Below, in pieces: positions 50,532-57,548 of a stretch of DNA of 64,000 bases. Under the pieces are notes generated by a model, which was not told the DNA's origin, searched no databases, and saw only the letters and a program-made list of their open reading frames with translations. Origin of the DNA: an uncultured Faecalibacterium sp. (GTDB lineage Bacteria > Bacillota > Clostridia > Oscillospirales > Ruminococcaceae); NCBI GenBank assembly GCA_937880095.1, contig CALFLK010000023.1:150473-214472 (forward strand), in the 5' to 3' direction. Every line of letters begins with the position of its first letter. The first letter of the stretch is position 1. The translations under genes were made by a program, and so were the position numbers.

Positions 50532-50574
50532 TTCTAAAAAGACACAATCAGATTTTAATATAGGAAATACAAGT

Positions 50575-50796
50575 ATGATGAAATTAACGAATGCATCCGC
50601 AGGAAAAACGTATCGGATTCAGGCAATTCAGACGGACCATCCAGATCTGGATGGTCTGCTTTTCCTGCTGGGCTGCCGAAGCGGTGAGATGATTATGGTG
50701 GAATCCCATTGGGACGACAGCAGCGTGATTTCTGTACAGGGAAACAGCTTCAATATTGAGCGTCAGCTGACAGATGGCATTTTGATCTCAGCGTAA
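50575..50796 (+). CDS. feoA: FeoA-domain protein
   Basis: A 73-residue SH3-like FeoA protein, normally an accessory of the FeoB ferrous-iron transporter: MMKLTNASAGKTYRIQAI, LLFLLGCRSGEMIMVE and FNIERQLTDGILIS. AGGA lies nine bases upstream. No feoB is in the window; the partner here is a DtxR-type regulator and an ABC exporter. The operator boxes indicate iron or manganese control. Confidence 0.88.
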   Translation: MMKLTNASAGKTYRIQAIQTDHPDLDGLLFLLGCRSGEMIMVESHWDDSSVISVQGNSFNIERQLTDGILISA

Positions 50797-50900
50797 AGAA
50801 CGCTTGTGCCGGATCGCTGCATCCGAAAAGTGGAAAGCGGTCGGTTTTGAGGCTTTGGGATGCGGTATGCAATCCCGCAGAATCTGAAAGGAGAAAATAT

Positions 50901-51452
50901 ATGTCTGAAGAGTTGATCGTTCGTCATTGTTCTCCCACACTGGCAGGGCTAAAAGCCGGAAGTTTGTTTTCCTGCCGCTGCGCATCCAAAAAGAAATTGA
51001 CGCTGCAAATCCGTGATTTGAACAAAAAGCTAGTTCCCAAAGGTTTACGGATTTTACCGCTTCGCGTTTGGAATGGGCGTGCGCTGATTTATGTTTGCCG
51101 CCTCAGTGGGCTGGCAAAGGATTTCAGCGATGGACAGGCGCAGCAATTACTGGAAAGCCTTGGTTACCGACCGGAAGAAACCAACCAGTGCATTTTTCAT
51201 CTGATTCAGCGACTGCAAACCGCACAGGAGTTCCCGCATGAGGTGGGTTTGTTTTTAGGATATCCACCGGCTGATGTTTGTGCATTTATCGAGAATAAAG
51301 CCTGCAATCAAAAATGTGTTGGCTGCTGGAAGGTCTACGGTGATGAAGAAAAAGCCAAACAGACCTTTGCGCAATATGAGGAATGCACAGAGCGTTACTG
51401 CCAGCAATGGAAAAATGGTGAGAGCATTGAACATTTGACCAAAGCAGGCTGA
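50901..51452 (+). CDS. DUF3793-family protein
   Basis: A 183-residue soluble protein recognised as DUF3793-like: VRHCSPTLAGLKAGSLFSC near the start, VYVCRLSGL-like core (LIYVCRLSGLAKDFSD), EVGLFLGYPPADVCAFIEN and NQKCVGCWKVYGD. Conserved Cys in the C-terminal third could bind metal. The family is of unknown function, and in this operon it sits between feoA and the metal-dependent regulator. ATG 50901 has AAAGGAG upstream. Confidence 0.8.
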   Translation: MSEELIVRHCSPTLAGLKAGSLFSCRCASKKKLTLQIRDLNKKLVPKGLRILPLRVWNGRALIYVCRLSGLAKDFSDGQAQQLLESLGYRPEETNQCIFHLIQRLQTAQEFPHEVGLFLGYPPADVCAFIENKACNQKCVGCWKVYGDEEKAKQTFAQYEECTERYCQQWKNGESIEHLTKAG

Positions 51453-51481
51453 GAAGAAGTCGGTACGAAAGGGGATATACC

Positions 51482-51877
51482 ATGAAAGATCGCAGGTCAA
51501 CAGAGGATTATCTGAAAATCATATATCTTTTGTCTCAGACAAAGGCGGTACACGCCTGCCACGTCGGCAAAAGTATGGATCTTTCCCGCGCAACCGTATG
51601 TGTAGCGCTGAAAAGGCTTGCGGATGAAGGGTATTTGCAGGTGGACAAAGAAAATGTCATCCGCCTGACAGAACAGGGATTACAAGTTGCACAACGAACT
51701 TGTGATAAATATCAGTTGCTGAAATCGTTTCTGATGCGGCTGGGTGTGGAAGAAGCCAGTGCCACACAGGATGCCTGCAAGATGGAACATGATTTGAGCA
51801 GCGAAAGCTACGCAGCACTCAAGCAGTTTATGCGTAGTCCGAATGAAGGCAAAATGGGGGAGTGGTATCAAGTATGA
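51482..51877 (+). CDS. DtxR-family metal-dependent transcriptional regulator
   Basis: A 131-residue protein with the winged-helix domain (STEDYLKIIYLLSQ, MDLSRATVCVALKRLADEGYLQVD) and a dimerisation/metal-binding domain carrying Cys, Glu and His ligand candidates (DACKMEHDLSSES). It lacks the C-terminal SH3-like domain of DtxR, which may be supplied in trans by the FeoA protein two genes upstream. It likely represses this operon through the GTTAG-N6-CTAAY boxes. It overlaps the ABC gene by four bases. Confidence 0.88.
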   Translation: MKDRRSTEDYLKIIYLLSQTKAVHACHVGKSMDLSRATVCVALKRLADEGYLQVDKENVIRLTEQGLQVAQRTCDKYQLLKSFLMRLGVEEASATQDACKMEHDLSSESYAALKQFMRSPNEGKMGEWYQV

Positions 51878-53610
51878 TGATAAACAAACGACTGATCCAC
51901 ACAGTCGAGGAAAGCAAAAAGTATGTGGCAGCCAATGTGGCGTTCCAGTGGGTATCGCTGTTGGCAAACATCAGCATGATGGCAGCAATCGCGCTGTTCT
52001 TGCAGCAAATTTATCAGGGAACAGCAGACGGTGTCGTCTTTGGGCGTACCGCGCTGATTGTCGCTGTAATGGTTCTGCTGCGTTTTGTATGCACTACCGC
52101 ATCGGGTCGGATGGCGTATCTGTCCTCCCGCACGGTAAAGCAGCGTCTGCGTGAACTGATTTACCGTAAACTGCTGCGATTGGGCAATTCGTACCGGGAA
52201 CAGGTGCAGACCAGTGCTGTGGTGCAGATGACGACCGAAGGTGTGGAACAGCTGGAAACTTATTTCGGCGCGTATCTGCCCCAGTTCTTTTACGCAATGC
52301 TGGCACCGCTGACGCTGTTTGCGGTACTGGCTTTTGTGAATCTGCCTTCGGCAGTGGTACTGCTGCTGTGCGTGCCGCTGATTCCGGTTACCATTGCAGC
52401 TATTCAAACCTGGGCAAAAAAGCTGCTGGGTAAATACTGGAGTCAGTACACTGCTATGGGCGATACCTTCCTGGAGAACCTGCAGGGTCTGACCACGCTG
52501 AAAATCTATCAGACCGATGGTTACAAGCAGGATGACATGAACAATCAGGCGGAGAAGTTCCGCAAGATCACCATGAAAGTTCTGACCATGCAACTGAACT
52601 CCATCACCATTATGGACTTGATCGCATATGGCGGTGCAGCACTGGGCGCAATTCTGGCTGTGACCCAGTTCCGTGCAGGCCATGTGAATTTGGCAGAGTG
52701 TCTGCTGATTCTGCTTTTGGCAGCAGATTTCTTTTTGCCCATGCGTATGCTGGGTTCTTTCTTCCACATTGCGATGAACGGCATGGCAGCATCGGATAAA
52801 ATCTTTAACCTGCTGGATTTGCCGGAACCGGAAAACCGCACCAAGGAAGTTCCGGAAAATCATACTGTAGAATGCAAGGATCTGCGGTTCTCCTATGATG
52901 GCGAGCGTGAAATTCTGCACGGCGTGGATGTGACTTTCCCGCAGGGAAGCTTCAGTGCAGTTGTAGGTGAAAGCGGCTGTGGTAAGTCCACGCTGGCTGC
53001 CATTTTGATGGGACGCAATCGCGGTTATACCGGTACCGTGACGGTAGACGGTGTGCCGCTGGCAGACATTGCAGAAGAAAGCCTGATGCGCTCCTTTACC
53101 TATGTAAGCCACCAGAGCTATCTGTTCAGCGGTACGGTTCGTGAGAACCTGCTGATGGCTTGCTCAAAGGCAACAGATGCACAGCTTTGGGGTGCGCTGG
53201 AAAAAGTAAATCTGGCAGACTTCCTGCGCAGTGAGCAGGGATTGGATACGGTGCTGCTGGCAAAGGCAAGCAATTTGTCCGGTGGACAGTGCCAGCGTTT
53301 GGCTTTGGCGCGCGCTTTGCTGCATGACAGCCCGGTGTACATCTTTGATGAAGCAACCTCCAACATTGACGTGGAGAGCGAAAACGATATGATGCGGGAG
53401 ATTCGTCGTCTGGCAAAGACCAAGACGGTGATCCTGATTTCTCACCGCTTGGCAAATGTGGAAGATGCAGACAATATCTATGTGATGGATCACGGCAATG
53501 TGACCGAATCCGGCACACACGAAAGTCTGCTTGCACAGAACGGTGCTTACGCAACGCTGTGGAATACCCAGCACGAACTGGAAGAATACACGAAAGGAGC
53601 CGCAAAATGA
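51874..53610 (+). CDS. ABC exporter half-transporter 1 (CydD-like)
   Basis: A 578-residue type IV ABC half-exporter: a six-helix membrane domain (about 20-310) and an ATPase domain with GESGCGKST, LSGGQCQRLALARALL, YIFDEATSNID and the H-loop ISHRL. Fold and pairing resemble CydDC-type heterodimers. Catalytic Glu and signature are intact. The start at 51874 overlaps the DtxR stop, and the stop overlaps the next start, so subunits are coupled. Haem, a thiol or an iron chelate are possible substrates; none is shown. Confidence 0.9.
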   Translation: MMINKRLIHTVEESKKYVAANVAFQWVSLLANISMMAAIALFLQQIYQGTADGVVFGRTALIVAVMVLLRFVCTTASGRMAYLSSRTVKQRLRELIYRKLLRLGNSYREQVQTSAVVQMTTEGVEQLETYFGAYLPQFFYAMLAPLTLFAVLAFVNLPSAVVLLLCVPLIPVTIAAIQTWAKKLLGKYWSQYTAMGDTFLENLQGLTTLKIYQTDGYKQDDMNNQAEKFRKITMKVLTMQLNSITIMDLIAYGGAALGAILAVTQFRAGHVNLAECLLILLLAADFFLPMRMLGSFFHIAMNGMAASDKIFNLLDLPEPENRTKEVPENHTVECKDLRFSYDGEREILHGVDVTFPQGSFSAVVGESGCGKSTLAAILMGRNRGYTGTVTVDGVPLADIAEESLMRSFTYVSHQSYLFSGTVRENLLMACSKATDAQLWGALEKVNLADFLRSEQGLDTVLLAKASNLSGGQCQRLALARALLHDSPVYIFDEATSNIDVESENDMMREIRRLAKTKTVILISHRLANVEDADNIYVMDHGNVTESGTHESLLAQNGAYATLWNTQHELEEYTKGAAK

Positions 53611-55247
53611 AAAGAAGTAATCCGCAAATCGTGATGCGGCTGAGCGGTCTGGTAAAACCGCTGACCGGATATATGATCCTGGCAATCCTGATGGGCTTGG
53701 TGGGAAATCTCTGCGCTAGCTTTATCACCATCTTTGGCGGTATGGCTGTTCTGAATGTACTGGGTCTGTATGCAGGTTTGAGTTTGGCAGTGCTGTTTGG
53801 CTGCCTGATTGTGTTCGCACTGGTGCGTGGATTCTTGCGCTATGCAGAACAGGCTTGCAACCACTTTATCGCTTTTAAGCTGTTGGCGCTGCTGCGTGAC
53901 CGTGTGTTCACCGCACTGCGCCGCCTGACCCCGGCAAAGCTGGATGGTCGCGACAAGGGCGACCTGATCAGCCTGATTACAGCAGATATTGAGCTGCTGG
54001 AAGTTTTTTATGCACACACCATTTCTCCCGTCTGCATTGCAACATTGTTCACAGTGGTGATGGTGCTGTTCATTGGTTCTTACCACTGGGCTTTGGGTCT
54101 GCTGGCTTTGGTGGCTTATCTGACGGTTGGCGTGCTGATTCCCGTTGTTACCTCTAAGATTGGCGGCGAAGACGGTTTGAAGTTCCGCAAGAGTTCCGGC
54201 GCACTGGCTGGTTTTGTGCTGGACAGCCTGCGTGGTCTGCCGGAAATCATCCAGTATGGTCAGGGTGAAGACCGCGTACAGCGCATGAATGCAATGACCG
54301 AACAGCTTTCTCAGCGTGAGCAGCGCATGAAGCGCACCGCAAGCTGGAATACGGCTGTCACCAATCTGGCAATTTTGCTGTTTGATTTGGCTATGCTGTT
54401 CGTTTCCGCCAAGCTGTGTGGCTTTGCCGGTACGCTGGTTCCCACGTTGGCACTGATGAGCTCCTTTGGTCCTGTGGTTGCGCTGGCAGCACTGGGTGCA
54501 ACGCTGCAGAACACTTTTGCAGCAGGTAACCGTGTGCTGGACATTCTGGACGAAAGCCCTGTGGTCGAAGAAGTCACCGGCAAGGAAGAGGTTTCTTTCG
54601 AAGGTGCAAAGGCGGATCATGTGAGCTTTGCTTACGATGGTGAGAACATCCTGACGGACTTCTCTCTGGATATTCCCAAGAATAAAATTGTCGGTATCGT
54701 GGGCAAGAGCGGCAGCGGTAAATCGACGCTGCTGAAACTGCTGATGCGTTTCTGGCAGGTACAGCAGGGCGAGGTACAGGTATCCGGACGCAGTGTGGAC
54801 CAGATCAATACCACAAACCTGCGGGATATGGAAAGCTTCGTCACACAGGAAACCTATTTGTTCCATGATACCATTCGCAATAACCTGCGTGTTGCCAAGT
54901 GGGATGCAACCGATGAAGAACTGGTAGCTGCCTGCAAAAAGGCATCTGTGCATGACTTCATCTGCAAGCTGCCCAACGGCTATGATACGCAGGTGGATGA
55001 ACTGGGCGATTCGCTGTCCGGTGGTGAGCGTCAGCGTCTGGGCTTGGCACGAGCTTTCCTGCATGATGCGCCGTTTATGCTGCTGGATGAGCCCACCAGT
55101 AATCTGGACAGCTTGAATGAAGCAGTAATTTTGAAGTCTTTGCATCAGTCCTGCAAGGATAAAACAGTGGTGCTGGTGTCGCACAGACGTTCCACCATGG
55201 GTATTGCGGACATTGTCTGCACGGTAGAACAGGGGAGAAACAGCTAA
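53607..55247 (+). CDS. ABC exporter half-transporter 2 (CydC-like)
   Basis: The 546-residue partner: a membrane domain (about 15-300), then GKSGSGKSTLLKLL, LSGGERQRLGLARAFLHD, MLLDEPTSNLDSLNE and VSHRRSTM. Both ATP sites look competent, unlike many heterodimeric exporters with one degenerate site. It ends within the start of the YgbA-like gene. A CydDC function would need cytochrome bd, and no cydAB is in the window. Confidence 0.9.
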   Translation: MKRSNPQIVMRLSGLVKPLTGYMILAILMGLVGNLCASFITIFGGMAVLNVLGLYAGLSLAVLFGCLIVFALVRGFLRYAEQACNHFIAFKLLALLRDRVFTALRRLTPAKLDGRDKGDLISLITADIELLEVFYAHTISPVCIATLFTVVMVLFIGSYHWALGLLALVAYLTVGVLIPVVTSKIGGEDGLKFRKSSGALAGFVLDSLRGLPEIIQYGQGEDRVQRMNAMTEQLSQREQRMKRTASWNTAVTNLAILLFDLAMLFVSAKLCGFAGTLVPTLALMSSFGPVVALAALGATLQNTFAAGNRVLDILDESPVVEEVTGKEEVSFEGAKADHVSFAYDGENILTDFSLDIPKNKIVGIVGKSGSGKSTLLKLLMRFWQVQQGEVQVSGRSVDQINTTNLRDMESFVTQETYLFHDTIRNNLRVAKWDATDEELVAACKKASVHDFICKLPNGYDTQVDELGDSLSGGERQRLGLARAFLHDAPFMLLDEPTSNLDSLNEAVILKSLHQSCKDKTVVLVSHRRSTMGIADIVCTVEQGRNS

Positions 55248-55582
55248 TGAATGTAGAGGGCAAATGTCAGCGGGAAAAAGAAACCGTATCTTTTATGATT
55301 GCACTGTACTGCCGCAAAAAGCACGGCTGCAAAGAGCTGTGCCCGGAATGTGCAGAACTGGATGCCTATGCGCGGATGCGCAGCGATAAATGCCCCTTTA
55401 TGGAAACCAAGACGTTTTGCTCAAACTGCAAGGTGCATTGCTATAAACCGGAAATGAGAGAGAAAATCCGGGAAGTAATGCGCTTTTCCGGTCCGCGGAT
55501 GCTGTTCTATCACCCTGTGATGGCAATTCGCCATGTCGTAGAATCTCAAAAAGAAAAGAAGCGATTGGAGAAAGATACATGA
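55247..55582 (+). CDS. YgbA-like nitrous oxide-stimulated promoter family protein
   Basis: A 111-residue Cys-rich protein of the YgbA family: ETVSFMIALYCRKKH, LCPECAELDAYA, CPFMETKTFCSNCKVHCYKPEMREKIR (in blocks) and MRFSGPRMLFYHPVMAIRH. The Cys pattern suggests a metal or Fe-S site. Escherichia coli ygbA belongs to the NsrR nitric-oxide regulon. It overlaps the stop of the ABC gene and the start of the DUF454 gene, so it is embedded in the iron-linked operon. Confidence 0.87.
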   Translation: MNVEGKCQREKETVSFMIALYCRKKHGCKELCPECAELDAYARMRSDKCPFMETKTFCSNCKVHCYKPEMREKIREVMRFSGPRMLFYHPVMAIRHVVESQKEKKRLEKDT

Positions 55583-55956
55583 ACATCAAAAAGCTGATCT
55601 ATGTGGCAGTAGGCTGTCTGGGTCTTGGCCTGGGTGCGCTGGGTGCGGTATTGCCGCTTCTGCCTGCCTTCCCCTTTTTGATGCTGGCGGCATATTGCTT
55701 TGCCCGCAGCTCGGAAAAATTGCATAACTGGTTTATCGGTACACGTCTGTATAAAGAAAATCTGGAAAGCTATGTGGCTGGTCAGGGCATGACCCGCCGG
55801 GTAAAGATTCGCATTATGGTAACGGTTACGCTGCTGATGTCGGTGGGTTTTATCATGATGCATGCTGTACCGATTGGTCGAATCGTGCTGGGCTGTGTAT
55901 GGGTATTCCATATGGTATACTTTATCTTTGGCGTAAAGACGAAGCCTGAAAATTAA
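55579..55956 (+). CDS. DUF454 (YbaN-like) inner-membrane protein
   Basis: A 125-residue protein with three or four membrane helices. GLGALGAVLPLLPAFPFLMLAAYCFARSSEKLHNWF (in blocks) is the DUF454 signature, with MTRRVKIRIMV in the loop. The family is uncharacterised but often lies near haem or iron genes. It overlaps the YgbA-like gene by four bases and ends the operon. Confidence 0.88.
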   Translation: MNIKKLIYVAVGCLGLGLGALGAVLPLLPAFPFLMLAAYCFARSSEKLHNWFIGTRLYKENLESYVAGQGMTRRVKIRIMVTVTLLMSVGFIMMHAVPIGRIVLGCVWVFHMVYFIFGVKTKPEN

Positions 55957-55960
55957 AAGG

Positions 55961-56008
55961 ACAACAAACAGCCCGGCGGAAAGAGTTTTCGTTGAGCTGT
56001 TTTGTTTT
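55961..56008 (+). terminator. Probable terminator of the iron-linked ABC operon
   Basis: ACAACAAACAGC (55961-55972) pairs imperfectly with GCTGTTTTGTTT (55996-56007), T-rich after. Confidence 0.55.
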
Positions 56009-56023
56009 TCACAAAGTTTTTGC

Positions 56024-56053
56024 TTGCTGTGGAAAATAACGGCATGGTATAAT
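56024..56053 (+). promoter_or_regulatory. Promoter of the AIM24 gene
   Basis: TTGCTG (56024-56029), 18-bp spacer, consensus TATAAT (56048-56053). Confidence 0.6.
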
Positions 56054-56094
56054 GTCACCATGAAAGAAAAGCATGGAAAAGGAGGATTTTTTGT

Positions 56095-56865
56095 ATGTAT
56101 CAGATTCGTAATTTTACCGACAATGATGATGTGAAGGTACTGGATTCGCTGGGCGCATTTACTGTGGTGGAATACCAGCGAGATTTGAGTGTCATGCCCG
56201 GCGATGCACAGCTGGCTTACTATTGCAATGAAATGAATGTACGCAAGCGTCAGGTGATCTGCGATTTGAAAAAAGCAAATATCACCACGCAGGCTGGTGC
56301 AATGCAGTGGACAGCAGGCAATGTGAATGCAACTACCGGCGTAAAAGGCGTAGGCGATTTGTTCGGCAAGGCACTGCGCGGCAGTGTGACTGGTGAATCC
56401 GCAATCAAGCCGGAATATACCGGTGATGGTACGCTGGTACTGGAACCTACATACAAGCATATCCTGCTGGTGGACGTTGCAGACTGGAATGGTTCTATCG
56501 TATTGGATGATGGCTTGTTCCTGGCTTGCGAGGCCAGTTTGAAGCATAAGCTGGTTGCGCGTTCGAATTTCTCTTCGGCAGTGGCAGGCAACGAGGGACT
56601 TTTCAATATGGGTATTCAGGGCAGCGGCGTGCTGTGCTTGGAATCGCTTTGCCCGAAGGAAGAACTCATTGAGGTCGAACTGGAAAATGATGTGCTGAAG
56701 ATTGATGGCAACATGGCAATCGCATGGAGCGGCAGTTTGAACTTTACTGTGGAACGTTCGGGCAAGAGCTTGATCGGTTCGGCAGCTTCCGGCGAAGGTT
56801 TGGTCAATGTATACCGTGGTACAGGCAAGGTTTTGCTGGCACCGATTACAGAAGGCAGAGTATAA
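56095..56865 (+). CDS. AIM24 family protein
   Basis: A 256-residue beta-rich protein of the AIM24/DUF124 family (TRAP-like fold): LAYYCNEMNVRKRQVICDL, TGDGTLVLEPTYKHILLV, DDGLFLACEASLKHKL, QGSGVLCLES and GEGLVNVYRGTGKVLLAP. Bacterial members have no settled function; the yeast namesake is mitochondrial. There is no signal peptide. AAAGGAGG precedes the ATG, with its own promoter and terminator. Confidence 0.9.
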   Translation: MYQIRNFTDNDDVKVLDSLGAFTVVEYQRDLSVMPGDAQLAYYCNEMNVRKRQVICDLKKANITTQAGAMQWTAGNVNATTGVKGVGDLFGKALRGSVTGESAIKPEYTGDGTLVLEPTYKHILLVDVADWNGSIVLDDGLFLACEASLKHKLVARSNFSSAVAGNEGLFNMGIQGSGVLCLESLCPKEELIEVELENDVLKIDGNMAIAWSGSLNFTVERSGKSLIGSAASGEGLVNVYRGTGKVLLAPITEGRV

Positions 56866-56880
56866 TAAAAAGCAAGCAGA

Positions 56881-56911
56881 GAGCTGCACCGGATTCGGTG
56901 CGGCTCTTTTT
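56881..56911 (+). terminator. Terminator of the AIM24 gene
   Basis: GAGCTGCACC (56881-56890) pairs with GGTGCGGCTC (56897-56906), followed by five T. Confidence 0.9.
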
Positions 56912-57005
56912 ATTTGCTGGAAAATATCGGATTGGGTGTGCGTTTTGTATGTTCGATAGGAAAGGAGGGAAAACTGACAGATAGAAGAAAACAGGAGGGT
57001 TGTAT

Positions 57006-57191
57006 ATGGCACATCATTCGGGAAAAGGCTGGTTGATTGGATTGATTACGACTGCCATACTGTTAAGTATGGGTGGCTGCTATGAGCAGGGAGAGAAAAC
57101 ACCGGAACCATCTGCCAGCCCGATGAAGCCGGTAAATGCAGAGCAGGTGCGCTGGGAAGAAACTGCCGTACCGAAAAATGTGGAATTATAA
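57006..57191 (+). CDS. Small lipoprotein of unknown function
   Basis: A 61-residue protein: basic start, hydrophobic stretch (about 9-23), lipobox SMGGC, then a short Glu/Pro/Ser tail with no fold I recognise. The ATG at 57006 lies six bases after AGGAGGG. It ends 46 bases before the valS promoter and has no convincing terminator. Such peptides are often skipped in annotation; the signal plus ribosome-binding site make it credible. Confidence 0.65.
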   Translation: MAHHSGKGWLIGLITTAILLSMGGCYEQGEKTPEPSASPMKPVNAEQVRWEETAVPKNVEL

Positions 57192-57236
57192 CGGAATACG
57201 ACACGGCACTCCCGGCGGGAGAATCCGGCACATCTA

Positions 57237-57265
57237 TTGACAATACGCGGAAAAAACATTAAAAT
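57237..57265 (+). promoter_or_regulatory. Promoter of valS
   Basis: TTGACA (57237-57242), 17-bp spacer, TAAAAT (57260-57265), directly before the T-box leader. Confidence 0.85.
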
Positions 57266-57279
57266 ATTCTGGTATAAAT

Positions 57280-57517
57280 GCACTGAGAAAGAGTGTGCAA
57301 AGATACAGCTTTTCAGAGAGCCGACGGCAGGTGAAAGTCGGTAAAGCGGGCTTTGCACTGTCACTTTTGAGCAGGAGCGGTGAAACAAGTAGCCGCTTTC
57401 GGGTTTGCCCTACGTTATTGGGGCAGTCAAGGGGCAGCCGTTTGGCTGCAATTTGGGTGGTACCGCGGTTTTTATGAGCCGTCCCATGGAATGTATGTCC
57501 GTGGGGCGGCTTTTTTG
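57280..57517 (+). promoter_or_regulatory. T-box riboswitch of valS
   Basis: This leader senses uncharged tRNA-Val. Stem I closes through GTGCAAAG/CTTTGCAC and contains the AGAGAG and GGTGAAAG elements. The specifier is most likely GTC at 57360-57362 (Val), followed by ACTTTTGAG. The T-box core GGGTGGTACCGCGG (57455-57468) contacts the tRNA acceptor end. The competing terminator GCCGTCCCATGG/CCGTGGGGCGGC (57478-57489 with 57499-57510) is followed by six T. The whole 57192-57548 gap is thus promoter plus riboswitch. Confidence 0.92.
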
Positions 57518-57548
57518 TTGCCCCGCAAAATCAGGGAGGATTATCAAT

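Noticed and set aside
51874..55247. True cydDC for cytochrome bd assembly
   Set aside because: Half-transporter architecture fits, but no cydAB is present and the context is metal regulation. Kept only as a structural comparison.
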